The notes under the pieces are model-generated. The model was not told the DNA's origin. It made no database searches and saw only the letters and a program-made list of their open reading frames with translations. DNA of 16,042 bases from an uncultured Planctomycetaceae bacterium (GTDB taxonomy: Bacteria; Planctomycetota; Planctomycetia; Pirellulales; UBA1268). Positions 1 to 7,242 of this stretch are shown piece by piece (position 1 is the first letter of the stretch; each line of letters begins with the position of its first letter). The stretch covers positions 1 through 16,042 of the forward strand of contig CAISKG010000118.1 in NCBI GenBank assembly GCA_903885855.1, given 5' to 3'. The position numbers and the translations under genes are program-made.

Positions 1-1
1 C

Positions 2-1846
2 TGGCGCGGCGCCGCGGCCGCCACGCCGCTGATCGATCCGGCGACGGCGGCCTGGCCCGCCGGATGGCTCGCCGAGGGGGCGGGGCTCCTCGAGGGGCAC
101 GTCGCCCCGGGCACGGTGCGCGTCGCGCTCGAAGGGGACGCGGTCGTGGCGGAAGTGCTGCCGGCCGGCTGGCACACCCACGCCCTCTCCCCCAGGCTGC
201 CGGGGATCCTCCGCCTGCCGGCGCCGGAGTCGTTTCCCCGGCCGACGGTGAGCCTGCGCGTGGCCGGCGGGGAGTGGGCGGCGAAGCTCGTCGTGCCGCA
301 GAACGCCTTCCTCAACGAGGGCAACGGCGGGCCGGTGTTCCTCGACCCGGCGGCGGGGCCGCAGTGGCATGCCGTGGGGCGCGTGGCGGCGAAGAACGGC
401 GTGACACGCGTCCTCACCGAGATCGCCACCGCCGACTTCAACCCCAACTTCCCCCCGCGCACCGGGCTCGCACAGGCCGGGGGCGTGACGCTGCCGGCGG
501 CCGACTCCGGCCGGGGGAAGCGGAGCTGGTTCTCGATCACCGCGGCGCTGGCCCACGACGGGGCGCTCGAGCCGCGCGAGGATCCGTCGGCGCTCGAGCG
601 GCTCTTCGGGGGCCCGGAGCCGGCCGACGCCGCCGGCGTGTGGCGCGCCGTGGCGGGATGGATCGGCGGTGCGCTGGTGCGGCTCGCGGAAGGGAAGCCC
701 GAGCCCGGCGACGCGGAGACCGTCGCCTGGCTCGTGGCCCAGCGCCTCGTCGGGCTGACGGCGGCCGACCTTCCCGACGCGGCGCCGCTCGTGACCCGCT
801 ACCGCGAGCTCGAGGCGACGCTTCCGACGCCGCGCACCGTCACCGGGATGCTCGAGGAGGCCACCGCACCGCTGGATTATCCGCTCAACATCCGCGGTGA
901 CGTCGACCGCGAGGGCGCGCCGGTGCCGCGCGGATTCCTCCGCATCCTCGACGCCGGGCGCGCGGTGGGGGGCGGCGCCGGCAGCGGCCGGCTCGCGCTG
1001 GCCGAGCGCCTCGCCGGCGGAGGCGACCCGCTCGTCGCCAGGGTGTGGGTGAACCGGGTCTGGCACTGGGTCTTCGGGCGCGGGATCGTGGCCACGCCGA
1101 GCGACTTCGGCCGCCTCGGTGCGCCGCCGACCCACCCCGAGCTGCTCGACCGGCTGGCGGTCGACTTCATGCTCGACGGCTGGTCGACGAAGCGCCTCGT
1201 GCGGCGCTTGGTGGGCAGCCGCACCTTCCGCCAGGGGGGCCGTCCATCGCCCCGGGCCCTGGAGATCGACCCGGGCAACCGCCTCCTCCACCACCATCCC
1301 ACGCGTCGGCTCGACGCCGAGAGCGTGCGCGACGCGATGCTCGCCGTCTCCGGGCGGCTCGACCCGCGCCCCGGCGGGCCCCCCGTGCGTCCCCGGCGCA
1401 CCGCCGAGGACCCGGCCAAGCGGCTCTTCAGCGGTCCGCTCGACGGCGAGGGGCGCCGCTCGATCTACACCGAGGTGTCGATCATGGCGCCGTCGGCCTT
1501 CCTGGCCGCTTTCAACGCGCCGGCGCCGAAGATCCCCACGGGGCAACGCGACGTGACGGCCGTGCCCGCCCAGTCGTTGCTGCTCCTCAACGATCCGTTC
1601 GTGATCGCCATGGCCGGGGCCTGGGCGGAGCGGTTGGCGGCCGACGGCCGATCCGACCCCGGCGCACGGGTGGACGCGATGTTTCGCGCCGCGTTCGGCC
1701 GCGCGGCGACGGCCGACGAGATCGCCGCCTGGACCGCGGCCCTGCCCCCGTCGGGGGCAGGGGCCGACCCCATGGCCGACACCGCGGCCTGGGCGGCGCT
1801 CGCGCAGGCGGTCTTCAACACCAAGGAGTTCCTCCATTACCGTTAG
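2..1846 (+). CDS. DUF1553-type (PSD1) planctomycete protein, 5'-truncated by window edge
   Basis: The reading frame is open from the first bases of the window to a TAG at 1844-1846, so the N-terminus is missing; a GTG at 116 is only an internal codon. The C-terminal third carries the conserved DUF1553 signatures: 'RVWVNRVWHWVFGRGIV' with 'TPSDFG', then 'HPELLDRLA', 'GWSTKRLVRRLV', 'RRLDAESVRDAML' and the terminal 'FNTKEFLHYR', the usual ending of this family. The upstream part, with 'VVPQNAFLNEGNGGPVF', is a less conserved linker. Full-length relatives normally also carry DUF1549, and sometimes an N-terminal cytochrome-like domain, which would lie outside the window. The biochemical role is unknown; the proteins are usually exported and are common in planctomycetes. 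The gene sits 118 bp upstream of a DUF1501 gene, the typical partner, and the two are probably co-transcribed. The family call is firm; the function is not known. Confidence 0.9.
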   Translation, partial: WRGAAAATPLIDPATAAWPAGWLAEGAGLLEGHVAPGTVRVALEGDAVVAEVLPAGWHTHALSPRLPGILRLPAPESFPRPTVSLRVAGGEWAAKLVVPQNAFLNEGNGGPVFLDPAAGPQWHAVGRVAAKNGVTRVLTEIATADFNPNFPPRTGLAQAGGVTLPAADSGRGKRSWFSITAALAHDGALEPREDPSALERLFGGPEPADAAGVWRAVAGWIGGALVRLAEGKPEPGDAETVAWLVAQRLVGLTAADLPDAAPLVTRYRELEATLPTPRTVTGMLEEATAPLDYPLNIRGDVDREGAPVPRGFLRILDAGRAVGGGAGSGRLALAERLAGGGDPLVARVWVNRVWHWVFGRGIVATPSDFGRLGAPPTHPELLDRLAVDFMLDGWSTKRLVRRLVGSRTFRQGGRPSPRALEIDPGNRLLHHHPTRRLDAESVRDAMLAVSGRLDPRPGGPPVRPRRTAEDPAKRLFSGPLDGEGRRSIYTEVSIMAPSAFLAAFNAPAPKIPTGQRDVTAVPAQSLLLLNDPFVIAMAGAWAERLAADGRSDPGARVDAMFRAAFGRAATADEIAAWTAALPPSGAGADPMADTAAWAALAQAVFNTKEFLHYR

Positions 1847-1852
1847 CAGCCT

Positions 1853-1960
1853 GTGGACACAGTGATCCGCCGCCGGATGCGGCGGCAGGCACCCGTGAAA
1901 AACCTTGGCTTTTTCAGGGTGCCCACACGTGGAAAAAGGTCATGGATGACTTTTTCCACG
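1853..1960. repeat. Cluster of consecutive hairpins between the DUF1553 and DUF1501 genes
   Basis: Almost the whole 118-bp gap is occupied by inverted repeats. A short CTGTG/CACAG pair sits at 1853-1864. A perfect 7-bp stem lies at 1867-1885 (CCGCCGC, loop CGGAT, GCGGCGG). A 14-bp stem with one bulged G at 1895 spans 1888-1923: GGCACCC and TGAAAAA pair with TTTTTCA and GGGTGCC around a 7-nt loop. A further 11-bp stem (CGTGGAAAAAG with CTTTTTCCACG) with an inner TCA/TGA extension and a bulged G at 1939 spans 1928-1960. The last two hairpins resemble each other: each has an A5/T5 arm, one bulged G on the 5' side and TGG in the loop. The last ends 4 nt before the GTG at 1965. The cluster could be a REP-like palindromic element, a bidirectional terminator or attenuator, or an mRNA stability element. 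The structure is seen directly; the role is inferred. Confidence 0.75.
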
Positions 1961-1976
1961 GACCGTGAGCGCAACC

Positions 1977-3413
1977 ATGCACGACGTGAACCGCCACCGC
2001 CGTCGCCCCGGAGGCCCGCCGCCGGCCCGCTCGCGCCGCGCGCTGTTGGCGGGCTCGTCGGCCGGCTTCGGGATGCTCGCCCTGGGGGGGATGGTGGGGG
2101 CGGCCGCCCCGGTCGCGCGCCGCCCGGGGGGCGGCACCGCGCGGAGCGTGGTGTTCTGCTTCATGGACGGCGGCCCGAGCCACGTCGACACGTTCGATCC
2201 CAAGCCCGAGCTCGTGCGGCGCCAGGGGGAGGCGATCGGCGAGGCCCGCGTCTCCAGGCGTTCGCAGTCGGCGGCGTCGCGCGTCTGGCTCGGCAGCCCG
2301 TGGGCGTTCCGCCAGCGCGGATCGAGCGGGCTGTGGGTCAGCGACCTGCTGCCGTGCATCGCCGGCATCGCCGACGAGGTGTGCGTCGTGCGGAGCATCG
2401 TGGGCCAGTTGCCGCTGCACGGCCAGCAGGCCCTCCTCACCCACACCGGCAGGATCCTCGGCCAGGCCCCGAGCTTCGGCGCCTGGGTGACCTACGGGCT
2501 GGCCAGCGACAACGCCGACCTGCCCGGCTACGTCGTCCTCAACAACGATTGGGTCCCCAACGGCGGCCTGGAGAACTTCGGCTCCGCGTACCTCCCGGCC
2601 ACCTGCCAGGCCACCGCGATCCGCGCCGCGGGGAGCCCCGTGGACAACATCCTCCCCGGCGCGCCGTCCGACCGGCAGCGGGCCCTCCTCGATCTGGTGA
2701 CGGCGCAGGACCACCGCTTCGCCGCCCAGGCCTCCGACACCGCCGCCATCGAGGCCCTCGTCGCCAACCAGGAGACCGCCTTCCGCATGCAGGGATCGGT
2801 GCCCGCGGTGCTCGACGTGTCGGGCGAGCCCGAGCACGTCCGGCGGCTCTACGGCCTCGATTCCGACGACGAGCACGAGCGGCTCTACGCGCTGCAGGCG
2901 CTGCGGGCGCGGAGGCTCGTGGAGGCCGGGGTGCGGTTCGTGGAGATCACCTGCCCGAGCTTCGACGGCAACAACTCGCCCTGGGATCAGCACGGCCAGC
3001 TCAAGGCGCTGCACGAGAAGAACGCCCGCGTCACCGACCGGGCCGTCGCCGCGCTGGTGGTCGATCTCAAGCGACGCGGCCTGCTCGGGGAGACGATCGT
3101 CCTCTGGGGGGGCGAGATGGGGCGCACCCCGCACACCCCCGCGGTCACGCCCGACTGCGGCCGCGACCATCACGTCGACGGCTACTCGATGTTCCTGGCC
3201 GGCGGCGGCTTCCGTGGCGGCGTGACGTACGGCGAGACCGACGATTTCGGCAACGCGGTGGTCCGCGACCCCGTCGACATCCACGACATCCACGCCACGA
3301 TCCTCGCCCGGATGGGGATCGACCACGAGCGGCTCACCTTCCGGCACGGCGGCCGCGACCACCGCCTCACCGACGTCCACGGCCGCGTGCTCACGGGGCT
3401 GCTGTCGGGGTGA
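1977..3413 (+). CDS. DUF1501 family protein, Tat-exported
   Basis: This 478-residue protein (482 if the GTG at 1965 is used) belongs to DUF1501, a sulfatase/alkaline-phosphatase-like fold family abundant in planctomycetes and usually encoded beside DUF1549/DUF1553 proteins. I chose the ATG at 1977 because it gives a short basic leader beginning MHDVNRH, close to the usual DUF1501 start. A twin-arginine motif (SRRALL) and a hydrophobic run follow, so folded export by Tat is likely. Family signatures are 'FCFMDGGPSHVDTFDPKPEL' near residue 65, 'GSWVTYGL'-like 'GAWVTYGL', 'VLWGGEMGRTP' and 'DCGRDHH'. The C-terminus contains 'VDIHDIHATILARMGID', as usual. Length matches the family norm of roughly 450-490. 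No substrate is established for these proteins; several lie next to presumed polysaccharide-degradation genes. No clear Shine-Dalgarno is visible, and the 5' region is occupied by the hairpin cluster, which may affect initiation. Confidence 0.92.
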   Translation: MHDVNRHRRRPGGPPPARSRRALLAGSSAGFGMLALGGMVGAAAPVARRPGGGTARSVVFCFMDGGPSHVDTFDPKPELVRRQGEAIGEARVSRRSQSAASRVWLGSPWAFRQRGSSGLWVSDLLPCIAGIADEVCVVRSIVGQLPLHGQQALLTHTGRILGQAPSFGAWVTYGLASDNADLPGYVVLNNDWVPNGGLENFGSAYLPATCQATAIRAAGSPVDNILPGAPSDRQRALLDLVTAQDHRFAAQASDTAAIEALVANQETAFRMQGSVPAVLDVSGEPEHVRRLYGLDSDDEHERLYALQALRARRLVEAGVRFVEITCPSFDGNNSPWDQHGQLKALHEKNARVTDRAVAALVVDLKRRGLLGETIVLWGGEMGRTPHTPAVTPDCGRDHHVDGYSMFLAGGGFRGGVTYGETDDFGNAVVRDPVDIHDIHATILARMGIDHERLTFRHGGRDHRLTDVHGRVLTGLLSG

Positions 3414-3439
3414 ATGGGGGGCGGCCGCGGGCGGGGGAG

Positions 3440-3488
3440 GTGCCACGTTCCGGCACGGCGCGGCCGGAAATCCTGGCCTCCCGGCCGC
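3440..3488. other. Two small inverted repeats downstream of the DUF1501 gene (possible terminator)
   Basis: After the DUF1501 stop codon there is a 5-bp stem at 3440-3456 (GTGCC/GGCAC, 7-nt loop). It is followed by a perfect 8-bp GC-only inverted repeat at 3460-3488 (GCGGCCGG/CCGGCCGC, 13-nt loop). There is no T-tract after either arm, so an ordinary intrinsic terminator is not demonstrated, and short GC-only palindromes are expected by chance at this base composition. The position, just past a stop codon and before an unrelated operon, is what makes a transcription-ending or RNA-stabilising role plausible. Confidence 0.3.
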
Positions 3489-3559
3489 CGTCGCCGGGCC
3501 GTTTCATGCCCGCCGGCCGCCGGCGCCGATGGAGATGGCGTCGGGGGCGGCCATTCGTC

Positions 3560-3588
3560 TTGCCATGGCCGTGCGACCGGGGGAAAAT
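3560..3588 (+). promoter_or_regulatory. Candidate sigma70-like promoter for the oxidoreductase operon
   Basis: TTGCCA at 3560-3565 matches the -35 consensus at 5 of 6 positions. After exactly 17 nt, GAAAAT at 3583-3588 matches the -10 consensus at 4 of 6. Transcription would begin near 3595, leaving a leader of about 50 nt before the ATG at 3644. The AAAA stretch is one of the few A-rich spots in this 230-bp gap. Planctomycete promoter consensus is not well defined, so this is only a candidate. The rest of 3414-3643 shows no gene-like reading frame. Confidence 0.25.
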
Positions 3589-3643
3589 GGCAGATTCGAG
3601 AAACGGGACAGTCCGGGGGGGATTCGGGAGCACGGCGCCACGC

Positions 3644-5446
3644 ATGAAACCGACCGACGTCGACGATCCGCGCTACTACCACAAGGTGGTCGACTGCCAG
3701 TGGGCCTGCCCGGCCCACACCAACGTGCCGGCCTACATCCGGCTCATCGCCCAGGGCCGGTACACGGAGAGCTATCTGCTCAACCGGCAGTCCAACGTCT
3801 TTCCGGGCGTGCTCGGCCGGACGTGCGACCGCCCCTGCGAGCCGGCCTGCCGGCGCGGGCGCGTCGACGAGAAGCCGGTGGCGATCTGCCGCTTGAAGCG
3901 CGTCGCCTCGGATCTGCGTGACGACATCCGTCCCTTCCTCCCCACCGCGCCCGAGGAGAAGAACGGCAAGCGCGTGGCACTGGTGGGGGCCGGCCCGGCC
4001 TCGCTGACGGTGGCCAACGACCTGCTCCCGCTCGGCTACTCGGTGACGATCTTCGAGAAGAACACCGAACCGGGCGGCCTGATGCGGATCAACATCCCGT
4101 CGTTCCGGCTCCCGGCGTCGGTGCTCGACGAGGAATGCGGCTACATCATCGACATGGGCGCCGAGATGCGCTACGGGACCCCCGTCACGAGCCTCAAGGC
4201 GCTCCTCGACGAGGGCTTCGACGCGGTGTTCGTCGGCAGCGGCGCGCCCAAGGGCAAGGAGCTCGACATCCCGGGGCGTCACGACGATCCGGCGCACGTC
4301 CACATCGGGATCGAGTGGCTCGCCAACGTCCACTTCCGCCATGTCGAGAAGATCGAGCCGCGGGTGGTGATCATCGGCGTCGGCAACACGGCGATGGACT
4401 GCTGCCGCACGGCGAAGCGCCTCGGCGCCACCGACGTGAAGGTGGTGGCGCGACGCGGGCGCAAGCACTTCAAAGCCTCCCCCTGGGAGCTCGAGGACGC
4501 CGTCGAGGAGCAGGTCGAGATCGTGGAGAACCGGTCCCCGCGGCGGATGATCGTCGAGGGGGGGCGGCTCACGGGGATGGAGTTCGACGTGCTGGAGTGG
4601 TCGGAGGACGCCTCCGGCAGGCAGTCGAGCCGCGTGGTGCGCACCGAGATCGTTCCCTGCGACGCGGTGATCCTCGCCATCGGCCAGGAGAACAACTTCC
4701 CCTGGATCGAGCGGGACATCGGGGTGGAGTTCGACGCCCACGGCATGCCCGTCGTGGACCGCGTCACCCACCGGAGCACCCACCCGCGTGTGTTCTTCGG
4801 CGGCGACGCCGCCTGGGGCCCGCAGAACATCATCTGGGCGGTGGCGCACGGCCATCAGGCGGCGATCTCCATCGACCTGGCCTGCCAGGGCCGCCCGGTG
4901 ACCGACCGGCCCCCGGAGGGGATGACGCTCGTGAGCGTCAAGAACGGCCTCCACAGTTGGGCCTACGACAACGACTTCGATCCCTCCGCCCGGCAGGTGA
5001 TGCGCCACGAGGAGCTCACGCGGCGGTTCCAGGCGCTGAACGTCGAGGTGGAGCTGGGCTTCTCGCCCGAGCAGGTGGCGACGGAGGTGTCGCGCTGCCT
5101 GAACTGCGACATCCAGACCCACTTCACCCCCAAGCGCTGCATCGAGTGCGACGCCTGCATCGACGTCTGCCCGACCAACTGCCTGACGATCACCACCAAC
5201 CATTCCCCCGAGGCCGAGCTGCGACAGCGGCTCTCCGCCCCGGCCGTCAACCTCTCCCAGGAGATCTACCTCTCCGAGCCCCTCCCGCAGACGACGCGGG
5301 TGATGGTCAAGGACGAGGACGTCTGCCTGCACTGCGGGCTGTGTGCCGAACGCTGCCCGACGGCGGCCTGGGACATGCGCCTCTTCGATCTCCTCAAGCC
5401 CGTGGCCGGTGCGGCCTGCGGCCAACCTGAACTGGTGAACGCGTGA
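3644..5446 (+). CDS. GltD-like FAD/NAD(P)H oxidoreductase fused to a 2x[4Fe-4S] ferredoxin domain
   Basis: This 600-residue protein has three parts. The N-terminal Fe-S domain of glutamate-synthase small-subunit type has cysteines C18, C22, C61 (in GRTCDRPCEPAC), C65, C69 and C82. The two-dinucleotide-binding flavoprotein core has an FAD motif GAGPAS (115-120), a NAD(P)H motif GVGNTAMD (245-252) with R270-R271 consistent with NADPH, and the late FAD motif 'FFGGDAAWGPQNIIWAV'. The C-terminal ferredoxin module has two complete CxxCxxCxxxCP clusters (499-510 and 561-572), preceded by C485/C488. By analogy with GltD and related proteins it should pass electrons between NAD(P)H, FAD and iron-sulfur centres. 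No large glutamate synthase subunit is nearby. Instead the stop overlaps the start of the next gene (GTGA at 5443-5446), which encodes a 2-oxoacid:ferredoxin oxidoreductase subunit. It therefore probably serves as that enzyme's redox partner, with the ferredoxin module replacing a separate delta subunit. The ATG at 3644 places the first Fe-S cysteines at the usual distance from the start. Confidence 0.88.
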   Translation: MKPTDVDDPRYYHKVVDCQWACPAHTNVPAYIRLIAQGRYTESYLLNRQSNVFPGVLGRTCDRPCEPACRRGRVDEKPVAICRLKRVASDLRDDIRPFLPTAPEEKNGKRVALVGAGPASLTVANDLLPLGYSVTIFEKNTEPGGLMRINIPSFRLPASVLDEECGYIIDMGAEMRYGTPVTSLKALLDEGFDAVFVGSGAPKGKELDIPGRHDDPAHVHIGIEWLANVHFRHVEKIEPRVVIIGVGNTAMDCCRTAKRLGATDVKVVARRGRKHFKASPWELEDAVEEQVEIVENRSPRRMIVEGGRLTGMEFDVLEWSEDASGRQSSRVVRTEIVPCDAVILAIGQENNFPWIERDIGVEFDAHGMPVVDRVTHRSTHPRVFFGGDAAWGPQNIIWAVAHGHQAAISIDLACQGRPVTDRPPEGMTLVSVKNGLHSWAYDNDFDPSARQVMRHEELTRRFQALNVEVELGFSPEQVATEVSRCLNCDIQTHFTPKRCIECDACIDVCPTNCLTITTNHSPEAELRQRLSAPAVNLSQEIYLSEPLPQTTRVMVKDEDVCLHCGLCAERCPTAAWDMRLFDLLKPVAGAACGQPELVNA

Positions 5447-7242
5447 ACGGCGTCAACGACTTCGCCTTCAAGATCGGAACCGTCAACGGCACCGGCTCCG
5501 CCAGCGCCAACGGTCTCCTCATGCAGGCCATCTTCCGGATGGGGATCCCGGTGTCGGGGAAGAACATCTTCCCCTCGAACATCCAGGGGCTCCCCACCTG
5601 GTACGAGATCCGGGTGAGCAAGGACGGCTACATGGCCCGTCCCTCGGAGGTGGATCTGGTGGTGGCGCTCAATCCGGCCACCTACGCCAAGGACGTGGCC
5701 ACGGTCCGCGAGGGGGGATTCCTTCTCTACGACTCGTCGTGGCCGCTTCCCAAGGAGCTCGAGCGCGACGGGATCCAGATCCTGGGCATCCCCTTCGGCC
5801 GGCTCTGCGTGCAGAACTTCGAGGGGGATCGGGAGCGGACGCTCCTGCGCAACATCGCCTACGCCGGGGCGCTGACGGCACTCCTGGGCATCGACATGGC
5901 GGTCGTGGAGAAGCTCCTCGAGGAGACCTACGGCAAGAAGCCGAAGCTCCTCGCCTCCAACCACACCGCCATCCGCCTGGGGCGCGAGTACGCCGAGCAG
6001 CACTTCGAGTGCCCGCTCCCCTTCCGCCTCGAGCGCATGGACGCCACCGGCGGCTCGATCTTGATCGACGGCAACACCGCCTGCGCCCTCGGGGCCCTGT
6101 ACGCCGGCGCGACGGTCGGGGCGTGGTATCCGATCACGCCGGCGACCTCGCTGATGGAGGCGTTCAAGGCCTTCTGCGAGAAGTACCGCGTCGACGCCTC
6201 CACCGGCGAGCGGCGCTACTGCATCCTCCAGGCGGAGGACGAGCTGGCGGCGGCGGGGATCGTGATCGGCGCCGGCTGGGCCGGGGCCCGCGCGTTCACC
6301 AACACCTCCGGCCCGGGCATCTCGCTGATGCAGGAGTTCATCGGGTTGGCCTATTACACCGACATCCCCGCGGTGTTCTTCGACATCCAGCGCTGCGGCC
6401 CGGCCACCGGCATGCCCACCCGCACCCAGCAGGCCGATCTCGTCTCCCTCGCCTACGCCTCCCATGGCGACACCCGCCACCCGATCCTCTTCCCGGCCAA
6501 CCCGCGCGAGGCCTTCGAGATGGCGGTGCAGGCCTTCGACCTCGCCGACCGCCTGCAGACGCCGCTGTTCGTGGCCACCGATCTCGACATCGGCATGAAC
6601 GACTGGATGGTCGACCGCTTCGAGTGGGACGACTCCTACCGCCCCGACCGGGGCAAGGTGCTCGACGCGGCCGACCTGGAGAAGCTGAAGCGGTTCTCCC
6701 GCTACCTCGACGTCGACGGCGACGGCATCGCGGCCCGCACGCTGCCGGGCGTCGGCGGCAAGGGGGCCTACTTCGTGCGTGGCTCCGGCCACGACAAGCA
6801 CGCCGCCTACACCGAGGACTCCGACGCCTACATCGAGGTGGTGGACCGCCTGCGGCGGAAGTTCGCCCACGCCGCCACGCTCGTGCCGCGGCCCGCCTAC
6901 ACGCTCCGGGCGGGGGCCGAGATCGGCCTGGTGACGCTCGGCGGCTGCGACGCCGCGGTCCGCGAGGCGGCCGATCTGCTCGCCGCCCAGGAGATCCCGG
7001 TCGACGTGATGCGCATCCGGGCGTTCCCGTTCCCCGAGGAGGTGCGCGAGTTCATCGAGTCGCACGAGCGCGTGTTCGTCGTGGAGCAGAACCGCGACGC
7101 ACAGTTGCGGTCGCTCCTCACGATCGAACTGGGGATCGCGCCGGAGCGCCTGACGCCGATTCTCGACTACGGCGGCATGCCCCTCACGGCCCGGGTGGTG
7201 GTCGATTCCGTTGTCCGTCACGTCGGTGGAGTTCCCGCATGA
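5443..7242 (+). CDS. korA: 2-oxoacid:ferredoxin oxidoreductase, alpha subunit (gamma-alpha fusion, KorA type)
   Basis: This 599-residue protein has the KorA arrangement. The N-terminal gamma (POR) domain, about residues 1-190, begins 'FAFKIGTVNGTGSASANGLL' and includes 'SGKNIFPSNIQGLP'. An alpha-type pyrimidine-binding domain follows, with YPITPATS at 229-236, the hallmark of the family, and then 'TSGPGISLMQEFIGLAYY'. The C-terminal domain (about 430-599) includes 'VFVVEQNRDAQL'. Such enzymes catalyse reversible CoA-dependent oxidative decarboxylation of 2-oxoacids using TPP and ferredoxin. The alpha-gamma chain works with the TPP-binding beta chain encoded immediately downstream. Start and stop overlap both neighbours by 4 bp (GTGA and ATGA), so translation is coupled and fixed stoichiometry is likely. 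The fused two-subunit form is typical of 2-oxoglutarate oxidoreductases, but the substrate cannot be fixed from the sequence; pyruvate or a branched-chain/aryl 2-oxoacid remains possible. Confidence 0.9.
   Translation: MNGVNDFAFKIGTVNGTGSASANGLLMQAIFRMGIPVSGKNIFPSNIQGLPTWYEIRVSKDGYMARPSEVDLVVALNPATYAKDVATVREGGFLLYDSSWPLPKELERDGIQILGIPFGRLCVQNFEGDRERTLLRNIAYAGALTALLGIDMAVVEKLLEETYGKKPKLLASNHTAIRLGREYAEQHFECPLPFRLERMDATGGSILIDGNTACALGALYAGATVGAWYPITPATSLMEAFKAFCEKYRVDASTGERRYCILQAEDELAAAGIVIGAGWAGARAFTNTSGPGISLMQEFIGLAYYTDIPAVFFDIQRCGPATGMPTRTQQADLVSLAYASHGDTRHPILFPANPREAFEMAVQAFDLADRLQTPLFVATDLDIGMNDWMVDRFEWDDSYRPDRGKVLDAADLEKLKRFSRYLDVDGDGIAARTLPGVGGKGAYFVRGSGHDKHAAYTEDSDAYIEVVDRLRRKFAHAATLVPRPAYTLRAGAEIGLVTLGGCDAAVREAADLLAAQEIPVDVMRIRAFPFPEEVREFIESHERVFVVEQNRDAQLRSLLTIELGIAPERLTPILDYGGMPLTARVVVDSVVRHVGGVPA

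Noticed and set aside
1853..3643. Upstream in-frame extension of the GltD-ferredoxin gene, which would make a protein of about 1200 residues
   Set aside because: The extension runs through the hairpin cluster and the DUF1501 gene in another frame and translates to Arg/Pro/Ala-rich noise. Family similarity begins just after the ATG at 3644.
3182..5425. Very long minus-strand open frame (747 codons) opposite the GltD-ferredoxin gene
   Set aside because: The translation is low-complexity (rich in R, H, A, G, D, V) with no domain motif, whereas the plus strand has complete Fe-S and dinucleotide-binding motifs. Long antisense frames are expected at this GC content.
3644..5446. Calling this gene gltD (glutamate synthase small subunit)
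   Set aside because: The core is GltD-like, but no gltB is present, a ferredoxin module is fused at the C-terminus, and the gene is coupled to korAB. The symbol would mislead.
5266..7221. Minus-strand open frame of 651 codons opposite korA
   Set aside because: It is a shadow frame with no motifs. The plus strand encodes a clear KorA with overlapping start and stop codons shared with its neighbours.
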